Source: Colimorpha sp045639845
GTDB taxonomy: Bacteria; Bacteroidota; Bacteroidia; Bacteroidales; P3
Reading direction: 5' to 3'
Assembly (NCBI GenBank): GCA_045639845.1
Contig: JAZUDW010000026.1
Location: forward strand, 1-8,042
Length of the DNA stretch: 8,042 bases
In this document: one piece after another, positions 1-4,999 of the stretch
Layout: every line of letters starts with the position of its first letter
Numbering within the stretch: position 1 is the stretch's first letter
Position numbers and translations under genes: made by a program
The notes under the pieces: generated by a model
The model's database searches: none
Told to the model about the DNA's origin: nothing
The model's input: only the letters and a program-made list of their open reading frames with translations

Positions 1-145
1 AGGTACAACAGGCCTGAGGGAATCTGTGCATTCACCTAAGGGATATTGTTTGGTTGTATAACAGCACTATCCAGCACTTGACAAAAGTTTGCCCTGTTCC
101 TTCCCCTATCATTTCCGGGGCAGACTGTTATATTTGTGAAAAGGG

Positions 146-161
146 ATCGTTATTTAACGAT
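146..161. repeat. 16-bp palindrome
   Basis: ATCGTTA, two central T, then TAACGAT: perfect 7-bp arms with a 2-nt centre. The centre is too short for a stable hairpin, so a protein-binding site or chance is more likely. It lies just before the REP-like element at 170-193. Confidence 0.4.
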
Positions 162-169
162 ACGCTTCC

Positions 170-193
170 GCTTGTCCTGAGCAAGTCGAAGGG
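170..193. repeat. REP-like dispersed element, copy 1
   Basis: A short sequence containing TTGTCCTGAGCAAGTCGAAG, with a small internal inverted repeat (CTTG/CAAG). It belongs by appearance to the widespread CCTGAG..GTCGAAGG type of short intergenic repeat. A related element lies at 3011-3034; aligned over 24 positions 18 are identical. Confidence 0.45.
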
Positions 194-206
194 CTACTAT
201 GACTTT

Positions 207-265
207 TTTTTGAAGTACATACCAGAACGGGCTGCCTGAGTCAGTCGTGATCGTTCTGGGTATGT
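207..265. repeat. 59-bp hairpin repeat, copy A (left flank of defence module)
   Basis: This copy is 57/59 identical to 2261-2319, in the same orientation, with mismatches at 224 and 250. It is an imperfect inverted repeat: left arm AAGTACATACCAGAACG (213-229), right arm CGTTCTGGGTATGTACTT (252-269), with one bulged G and a 22-nt loop that itself contains CTGAGTCAG. The T run (204-211) precedes the hairpin on the plus strand and no T run follows it on either strand, so it is not a typical intrinsic terminator. A REP/MITE-like element or recombination site fits better. Confidence 0.8.
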
Positions 266-329
266 ACTTGGATTGAAAATGCTGATTGAATGTAATTGTG
301 CAAGCTTTGATTATTGACTACAAGTATTA

Positions 330-977
330 TCATCCATTACTTTTGTTCCACACTATGTCCTGCGCAAAGTTGGCATCGAGTGTCGGGTTGGATTTGACAA
401 TCCAATATTTGAATCCAAGGGCGGGTTTTGTTATTGAAAGGCTTGATCGAACGGCTGCTTCTGTTGTTGGTGTCGGGTTGTCAAGATAAGCCTTGGCAAG
501 TTGCATGAAATCGTTGACAGAGGATAGGATGTCTTCGAAGAACCGCTCTTCCTTGATCTTTCGGCAGAAGGATTGTCCATTATGAATCTTCTGGAGAAGT
601 TGGATTGTCCGGTCAATCTCTGCGGAATCAATGAGGGGTGTAAAGACTGCCTTTTTTGTGGAGAAATCTATTTCTTGTTTTATCCCTGACTCTATGTTTG
701 TTTGAGAGGGATCGGCTATATCATCATAATTCGCGAGTTTCTTGACATTGCAGTAGCTACACGAGAGAAACAGGTTGTTCCAATTCTGACGATCAACGTC
801 ATTGTGCTGCTGACTCCGAAGATGTTCTATCTGAAAATCAGTAGAAAGTATTCTTTCGCAAAGATAGCATTTGGCGTGCTGGTCCTGGAGGAGTTGCTGC
901 TTGACATCCTCGCCATCGTACGCTCGGGTTGTAGTGAGCGATTCTGGGGCGTGTTCGGACTTATTGACTCTTATCAT
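330..977 (-). CDS. ptuB: PtuB-like HNH endonuclease of a Septu-type defence module
   Basis: This is a 215-aa HNH nuclease, predicted to be the DNA-cutting effector of a Septu-like anti-phage pair. Seen in the sequence: a first zinc-type pair C37-x2-C40 (KCYLCE), the catalytic-type E51-H52 (QIEHL), the segment W66-N-N-L-F, and a second pair C73-x2-C76 followed by N77 (SCSYCN). This is the layout of HNH proteins of the PtuB/TIGR02646 kind, which open with the same style of N-terminus (MI.V.K..P.SL). The remaining 135 residues are mostly helical-looking and unassigned. Length is normal for the family. The ATG overlaps the stop of the upstream ATPase gene (ATGA, 974-977), implying translational coupling and a shared complex. 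No reverse transcriptase lies nearby, so it does not look like a retron that carries PtuAB. The family is confident; the exact Septu subtype is not. Confidence 0.85.
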   Translation of the reverse strand: MIRVNKSEHAPESLTTTRAYDGEDVKQQLLQDQHAKCYLCERILSTDFQIEHLRSQQHNDVDRQNWNNLFLSCSYCNVKKLANYDDIADPSQTNIESGIKQEIDFSTKKAVFTPLIDSAEIDRTIQLLQKIHNGQSFCRKIKEERFFEDILSSVNDFMQLAKAYLDNPTPTTEAAVRSSLSITKPALGFKYWIVKSNPTLDANFAQDIVWNKSNG

Positions 978-2212
978 TTCAGCAAGTCTCCTTTATTTAT
1001 AATAAGCTGGCGGTATTCTCCTACATAACGCGGTGAGATAAGTTCTGGAAGTGTATCGAACTCATGAGCGATTTGCTGTGCCGTGGCTTTTTCGTCTGGC
1101 TGAAGGGTGTCTTTGGAGAGGAGCGTCTTTAGTTTCTCGAGTTTCTGACCAATATAGCTGGATTCAGTATGAACTCCAAAGTAGCCCTCTGTGAGTGCCT
1201 CGTAGGAATAGTCTGTGAGATCTTCGATAGTCTCTTGATATTCGAGGTCGAAGACGGTGGCATTCTTCAGAGAATTGAGGACAAATGGTGAATGGCTGGT
1301 TACGATAAACTGCACCTTTGGGAAAAGGCTGGTGAGTATAGGCAGAATCTGCTTCTGCAGCTGGAGATGGAGATGGGTCTCAATCTCATCAATGAGTACT
1401 ATTCCCGGCATGTCATAGACGCGACGGAGGGTGTTGACCTGCTGCATCTTGAGCATGAGATCTACAACAATGTCCAAAGCGGCAGCATAACCGGCTGAGA
1501 GCTGTGTAAACTTAAACTCCTTGCCTTTGTTGCTGATTAGGAATGAATAATCCTTGTAGTTGAACTTAAGTTGCAGTGAAGGATCGTTGAAGATTTGCTT
1601 GAGTATAGACTCAAAGGAGATGAACCAATCCTCGATTTGAGCGGCATCAGTAGTGAGACCTTCGTTCTTTGCCAATGCTTGCTGAATCTTGAGATCTGCC
1701 ATGAAGCGAAGGAACTGATCGACCTTTGAATCGCTGATATTTGTGTGTGAGAGATTTGGTTTCTCGGGATTCTTGATTTCGACAAAATTGGGCTGACGGA
1801 AGTCTGTATAACTGGCAAGAATGAAGTTGCCTTGGCGAACGTCATTCCAGAGTTTGGCATAGTCAGGACCTTCGAGAACGACTTGGCCATAGAGTTGGTC
1901 GTAGAGAGATTGTTGGTGTTTGAGGTTATTGCCGTCCTGAGACAACAGTTTATCATTATTTTGCTCCTCCCATTGTTTAATTCTTTTCTTTGTCTCTTCT
2001 ATTGTTTTCTCTAGACCAACGAACTGCATCTGAGTATCTTTGGCCATAGCATCCCATGAAGACAAAATTGCCTTCAAAAGGGAGGTCTTACCAGAGCCAT
2101 TGGCTCCGGTAATGATCAGATGACGGGGGGCATCATCTGCGGTAACACGAATGGTGAGATTCTGAAATCTCAATAGTCGCTTTATATTGATGGATTTAAT
2201 GTGATAGCTCAT
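974..2212 (-). CDS. ptuA: PtuA-like ABC/SMC-type ATPase of a Septu-type defence module
   Basis: A 412-aa cytoplasmic ATPase of the AAA_21/SMC-like type, predicted to partner the HNH nuclease and to control its activity by nucleotide state. Visible motifs: Walker A GANGSGKT (36-43), a charged, probably coiled-coil stretch (about 65-105), a signature-like LSAGY (238-242), Walker B IVLIDEIE (271-278), a D-loop-like HLH just after, and the switch histidine in VTSHSPF (H307). The start MSYHIKSINIKRLLRF is typical of this family, whose first strand precedes the Walker A by about 35 residues. About 400-600 aa is usual for PtuA relatives, so it looks complete. It is first in a two-gene operon with a 4-bp overlap. 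OLD-type nucleases share these motifs, but no C-terminal Toprim domain is visible here, which argues for PtuA rather than GajA. Confidence 0.85.
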   Translation of the reverse strand: MSYHIKSINIKRLLRFQNLTIRVTADDAPRHLIITGANGSGKTSLLKAILSSWDAMAKDTQMQFVGLEKTIEETKKRIKQWEEQNNDKLLSQDGNNLKHQQSLYDQLYGQVVLEGPDYAKLWNDVRQGNFILASYTDFRQPNFVEIKNPEKPNLSHTNISDSKVDQFLRFMADLKIQQALAKNEGLTTDAAQIEDWFISFESILKQIFNDPSLQLKFNYKDYSFLISNKGKEFKFTQLSAGYAAALDIVVDLMLKMQQVNTLRRVYDMPGIVLIDEIETHLHLQLQKQILPILTSLFPKVQFIVTSHSPFVLNSLKNATVFDLEYQETIEDLTDYSYEALTEGYFGVHTESSYIGQKLEKLKTLLSKDTLQPDEKATAQQIAHEFDTLPELISPRYVGEYRQLIINKGDLLK

Positions 2213-2260
2213 ATCTGATGCATTTAAATATCGTAATTTCTTGCTTTGATTGTAGATTTA

Positions 2261-2319
2261 TTTTTGAAGTACATACCCGAACGGGCTGCCTGAGTCAGTC
2301 GTGTTCGTTCTGGGTATGT
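2261..2319. repeat. 59-bp hairpin repeat, copy B (right flank of defence module)
   Basis: Direct copy of 207-265 (57/59). Left arm GTACATACCCGAACG (2269-2283) pairs with CGTTCTGGGTATGT (2306-2319) with one bulged T; copy A carries its single bulge elsewhere, so both copies keep nearly the same stem. It sits about 50 bp upstream of the ATPase start and about 40 bp downstream of the end of the truncated DNA-binding gene. The two copies thus bracket the defence pair. Confidence 0.8.
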
Positions 2320-2359
2320 CCACCAAGGGATGTATTGTGTTCACCTCAAAAGAGAAAAA

Positions 2360-2839
2360 TCATCCTTCGGAATGGAACAAGGGGCTTTTCTCCATAGCAT
2401 GGATTACATCGAGCTCTCGCTCGTTGATGGTTGAGATTACGATGTCAAGTATCAAGCTACGAACTTGTTTTGCTTTTTCGCTTTCCGAGAGCAGCATGCC
2501 GAGATTCAGGAACGAGCGGAAATCAAAGAGGCCGATTACGGTTGTTTTGGTCGCCTCATTAATAAGGTGACCAAATTGTAACTTAAACTCTTTCGGTGAT
2601 TTACCTTTGCATAAAATATATCCATTATGTTTAAGTTCATCAACATTCTGATCAAGGTAACGATCTACTGTAGAAATGGAGATATCGTAAAAATCTGCCA
2701 CCATCTGCTCGGTGAGGTATAGCCTTCCCTCGAACTCCATTGCCTGCACACCCAATGCCTCACAGATGCGAGGTAGTGCTAGATTGTTGTTCAGAACATT
2801 CTGGCGCTCTATTTGCGATGTGGTAAGATCCATTGTCAT
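2360..2839 (-). CDS. Antirepressor-like DNA-binding protein, apparently C-terminally truncated
   Basis: A 159-aa protein with a probable helix-turn-helix in the region Q45-Y61 (MVADFYDISISTVDRYL), followed by the segments HNGYILCKGK, GLFDFRSFLNLGMLLSESEKAK and VRSLILDIVISTINER. These segments match, from memory, the N-terminal half of a Bacteroidetes family of roughly 300-residue DNA-binding/antirepressor-like proteins, in which the text after TINE.. continues for another 150 or more residues. Here the protein ends 18 residues after that point in an unrelated-looking tail, so a deletion or insertion seems to have removed the second half. The hairpin repeat begins about 40 bp further on. Start: ATG at 2839, but the in-frame ATG at 2833 is equally plausible. 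Whether the stub still binds DNA is unknown. Confidence 0.65.
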   Translation of the reverse strand: MTMDLTTSQIERQNVLNNNLALPRICEALGVQAMEFEGRLYLTEQMVADFYDISISTVDRYLDQNVDELKHNGYILCKGKSPKEFKLQFGHLINEATKTTVIGLFDFRSFLNLGMLLSESEKAKQVRSLILDIVISTINERELDVIHAMEKSPLFHSEG

Positions 2840-2943
2840 ATCTGTATTGTTAAATTGTTGAAATCATATATATGGTGGTTGGGATTCATCCGAATGATAT
2901 GTTACACATCCTTGTGATGAGGTTTTCAACGCGTTATCAAACG

Positions 2944-2987
2944 TAACGGCAGTTAGTTCCAAAATGGAATAGTCAGGTTAGCCGTTA
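2944..2987 (-). terminator. Stem-loop downstream of the RhuM-family gene, possible terminator
   Basis: Perfect 7-bp arms TAACGGC (2944-2950) and GCCGTTA (2981-2987) enclose a second small inverted repeat, TTCC-AAAAT-GGAA (2957-2969). It begins five bases after the stop codon of the truncated RhuM gene on the minus strand, where a terminator would be expected, but is followed by only a short T-containing stretch (CGTTTGAT), so the role is uncertain. Confidence 0.35.
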
Positions 2988-2991
2988 TTAT

Positions 2992-3468
2992 TTATGCTAC
3001 ATATTTGATTGCCTGTTCTGATCCTGTCGAAGGAAGGAGCTTTCGCCAATAGCCTCCACCGCCGAGCTGCTTCAGGCGTTCGTCATAGAGTGCAAAGCCC
3101 TTGTAGAGGTATTCCTTGAGGATGGTGGTTGCCCAACGGCGAAATTCGGTAGCTCTACGGCTGTTGGCACGATATCCTACGGCAAGGACTACATCGAGGG
3201 AGTAGAAGTTGACGGGTTTGTCGGAAAAAGGAATGTGCATTTTTTGCACATTGCTTTCTTGGTCGAGTTCTTCTTCCTCGAAGATTTTGTTTATGTGGCG
3301 TCCGACCGTGGTTCGGTCTTTAGCGAATAATTCTGCAATCTGCTCCTGTCGAAGCCATACGGTCTCGCCTTCCTTCTTTATCTCGAGATGGATTTGGCCA
3401 TCCTGACTGTGGAAGAGAACGAGGGAATTGTCGTCTGCGGGTTGTATGTTTGTATTTTCGTTTGCCAT
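2992..3468 (-). CDS. rhuM: RhuM-family protein, C-terminally truncated
   Basis: A 158-aa protein matching the N-terminal half of the RhuM ('virulence protein RhuM') family, often found near restriction and other defence genes; the biochemical role is not established. Recognisable pieces: LFHSQDGQIHLEIK (18-31), the helix-turn-helix-like WLRQEQIAELFAKDRTTVGR (38-57), VQKMHI (74-79), FYSLDVVLAVGYRANSRRAT (88-107), EFRRWATTILKEYL (108-121) and ERLKQLGGGGY (130-140). Family members normally run to about 330-345 residues with a further domain after the GGG.Y segment. Here the match stops at about residue 144 and residues 145-153 are encoded by a REP-like element, followed by five residues and a stop. 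The product is therefore a stub with a new tail. It is preceded by an intergenic region with two similar palindromes that could be operators. Confidence 0.75.
   Translation of the reverse strand: MANENTNIQPADDNSLVLFHSQDGQIHLEIKKEGETVWLRQEQIAELFAKDRTTVGRHINKIFEEEELDQESNVQKMHIPFSDKPVNFYSLDVVLAVGYRANSRRATEFRRWATTILKEYLYKGFALYDERLKQLGGGGYWRKLLPSTGSEQAIKYVA
3011..3034. repeat. REP-like dispersed element, copy 2, inside a coding end
   Basis: Related to 170-193 (18 of 24 positions identical; shared core GTCGAAGG). It lies inside the 3' end of the RhuM-family frame and encodes residues 145-153 of its product. Its position coincides with the point where the protein stops matching its family. Confidence 0.4.
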
Positions 3469-3491
3469 ATTGCGAAGGATTGTATTGATAT

Positions 3492-3512
3492 AAATTCGGG
3501 ATTTCCGAATTT
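3492..3512. promoter_or_regulatory. Palindrome 1 upstream of the RhuM-family gene, operator candidate
   Basis: Perfect inverted repeat AAATTCGG (3492-3499), loop GATTT, CCGAATTT (3505-3512), ending 24 bases before the RhuM start codon on the minus strand. Its core TTCGGGATTTCCGAA nearly repeats in palindrome 2, whose core is TTCGGGAAAACCGAA. The pair has centres 38 bp apart, which fits tandem binding sites of one dimeric regulator. Confidence 0.5.
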
Positions 3513-3524
3513 GTGGTGTAAACG

Positions 3525-3555
3525 AGTGGTTGTTCGGGAAAACCGAACTACCACT
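3525..3555 (-). promoter_or_regulatory. Palindrome 2 / strong stem-loop upstream of the RhuM-family gene
   Basis: Arms AGTGGTTGTTCGG (3525-3537) and CCGAACTACCACT (3543-3555), complementary at 12 of 13 positions, with a GAAAA loop. It lies between the end of the pseudogene (3581) and the RhuM-family start. It could be a second operator (shared core with palindrome 1) or the terminator of the upstream unit, though no T run follows on the minus strand. The arm CCACT (3551-3555) can alternatively pair with AGTGG (3564-3568), so two exclusive folds are possible. Confidence 0.5.
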
Positions 3556-3580
3556 TTAAACATAGTGGGATAGGCCCTTG

Positions 3581-4045
3581 CTATTCAAATTTTCTCAAAT
3601 CCGCCATATCGGTGGTGAGCTGGCGGGTTATCCTTCGCTTCTCGTCATCAGTCAAGTGGTACTTGGTGAGGGAGAGGAGGGCATCAGTAGCCTTGCGATA
3701 TTTGTTGGTGCGGACGGGTTATGGGGTATGTACTTTTTCGAGAAACTCGGAGAGGTCAGGGGTGGATGACCAATTGACGATGGTACCATCGGGATGGATG
3801 GCGAGTTCGAGGTAGTCACACCAGCCCTGTTCGTGGGGAGAAAGAAGGCGATTGGGGACGTGACCGGTGATTTGCGTTATCGGTGTGTGGGCAGCATCGA
3901 GAAGTGTATAGGTGCCTTCATCGCGTATCTTACCTCAAATATGAAGAAATTCATTACGTTGCCAATCAAGAACTTTACCACTCGCAAGTTCGATGGTGAA
4001 GTTCAAGAGGCGGTTGCGGATAAGGTTATTCGCAAAAGCTTTCAC
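3581..4045 (-). pseudogene. Remnant of a small hypothetical protein with two in-frame stops
   Basis: In one frame the minus strand reads as a plausible protein for about 150 codons, interrupted by TGA (3935-3937) and TAA (3719-3721) before the final TAG (3581-3583). The three segments contain LLNFTIELASGKVLDW, then GKIRDEGTYTLLDA, GHVPNRLL, CDYLELAIHPDGTIVNW and PDLSEFLEKV, then PVRTNKYRKATDALLSL and LTDDEKRRI. The middle part resembles small Bacteroidetes proteins of unknown function with '.K.IRD..TYTL.D', 'GYVPN' and 'GDYI.L.I...G.I..W' segments. Each stop is one base from a sense codon (TGA from a Cys codon, TAA from a Tyr codon). The frame overlaps the stop of the pRiA4b-like gene, so the two were probably coupled. 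No clear start is visible; GTG at 4043-4045 is a candidate. A decayed gene is likeliest; two or three separate short proteins are less likely. Confidence 0.6.
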
Positions 4046-4922
4046 ATATTTCCTGGGCGAAGTCGGTGTCGAATTCTTCGGGATCGAAATCTTTGTCCAA
4101 ACCGAACCATTCAAGTCGTTCTTTTTCCTCTGCATCCAATCGTTTGCGACTCTTTTTCTTAGCATAGATGTCAAGGAGTTCTTGATATCCCCAGATGCCT
4201 CCGCAGTCTTCGGGTGGACATGCGCGTTCTCCTTTGACGAAGGAGATAATGGGCTCGTCTTGGTCATATTCGCCTATGGAGGATAGTTTCACTTCGTGGC
4301 ACCATGAGTCACCGAAGTCGTATTCCCATTCTATGGATTTGCCTTTTTCGGACAGGAGGTCGGACAGGGTATATTCCTCTTGGTTGAAGTTCTGAGCAGC
4401 TCCAAACATAATGGGCATCTCATCTTCTCTTTGATAGGCGGGAGCATAGTAGTTGTTGCCATTGCGGAACTGGTTGAGGTGTTCGTCCTCCCAACCCATG
4501 AGTTCCAGAAGAAGTTCGGAAAGATGTCGGAGTGTGATGTTGGAGGGAACGATGAACTTGCGGTAAATAGGGGGCTTTATTCCCTTGAGGGTGACTCGAA
4601 GTGTGTATTTTTTAAAGGTTGTACGAGGCAGGAAATGTTGATAGTTTGTTTCGTCATCGTCTTCATAATAATAGTCATTTCCTGATTCACCGTCGTACTC
4701 CATCTCTTCGTCTTGAAGATCATCGTCGTTACCAAAAATATTGCCAAAGATGAAGTTGCTTAGTGATTGCTCTCTAATATCATCAGGCATGGATTCTATT
4801 GATTCTATCATATCCAATAGTATCTTTTGATCTTTTTTTGGGAGGCTGATGACATAACGAATCAGATCGGATAGTTGCGGAATAGAGGATGATATTTGGT
4901 CTATGCTCTTCTTCTTTGCCAT
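4026..4922 (-). CDS. pRiA4b ORF-3-like (IS1096 ORF3-type) protein
   Basis: A 298-aa protein with the pRiA4b ORF-3-like domain (Pfam PF07929) at about residues 105-285. Family signatures seen: YTLRVTLKGIKPPIYRKFIV (106-125), LRHLSELLLELMGW (131-144), the central YDFGDSWCHEV (201-211), the cysteine-containing ACPPEDCGGIWGY (234-246) and DPEEFD (280-285). Residues 66-93 are a strongly acidic linker. The N-terminal 60 residues look helical and have no clear match. The function of this family is not established; it is frequent on plasmids, near transposons and in accessory islands, probably cytoplasmic. The start ATG follows an AT-rich leader without a Shine-Dalgarno sequence, as usual in Bacteroidetes. 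The downstream pseudogene overlaps its stop codon. Confidence 0.85.
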   Translation of the reverse strand: MAKKKSIDQISSSIPQLSDLIRYVISLPKKDQKILLDMIESIESMPDDIREQSLSNFIFGNIFGNDDDLQDEEMEYDGESGNDYYYEDDDETNYQHFLPRTTFKKYTLRVTLKGIKPPIYRKFIVPSNITLRHLSELLLELMGWEDEHLNQFRNGNNYYAPAYQREDEMPIMFGAAQNFNQEEYTLSDLLSEKGKSIEWEYDFGDSWCHEVKLSSIGEYDQDEPIISFVKGERACPPEDCGGIWGYQELLDIYAKKKSRKRLDAEEKERLEWFGLDKDFDPEEFDTDFAQEICESFCE

Positions 4923-4999
4923 AATTATGTTTTTTTATTTGTATTGTTTACTAAAAATTTGTGAACGGTAGGGGAGTAGTGCACTTGAAGGGGTGCCGG

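Larger units (their letters stand above)
1..329. other. Gene-poor left edge with short repeats
   Basis: No coding region can be supported here on either strand; the one 61-codon plus-strand frame (54-239) runs through repeat sequence and resembles no family I know. The stretch holds a 16-bp palindrome (146-161), a 24-nt REP-like element (170-193) and one copy of a hairpin repeat (207-265), then about 60 bases before the end of the HNH gene. It lies downstream of the two-gene defence module, so it is its 3' flank. The sequence runs off the window at base 1, so a truncated neighbour cannot be excluded. Confidence 0.6.

Noticed and set aside
204..269. Copy A of the hairpin as an intrinsic terminator of ptuAB
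   Set aside because: On the minus strand the stem is followed by an A-rich stretch rather than T, and copy B, upstream of ptuA, has the same layout.
330..2212. Retron carrying PtuAB, or Gabija
   Set aside because: No reverse transcriptase lies in the window, and the ATPase lacks a visible Toprim domain; no helicase partner is present.
25..2345. Weak similarity between 32-50 and 2321-2340 (CACC..AAGGGAT..ATTGT)
   Set aside because: It needs gaps and lies on different sides of the two hairpin copies, so it does not extend the repeat.
3794..4162. Open frame of 122 codons on the plus strand
   Set aside because: It lies opposite the pseudogene and the pRiA4b-like gene, has no recognisable family and the minus-strand reading is much more protein-like.
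3935..4267. Open frame of 110 codons on the minus strand
   Set aside because: It joins an out-of-frame part of the pRiA4b-like gene with the first segment of the pseudogene; only its last 35 or so codons look like real protein.
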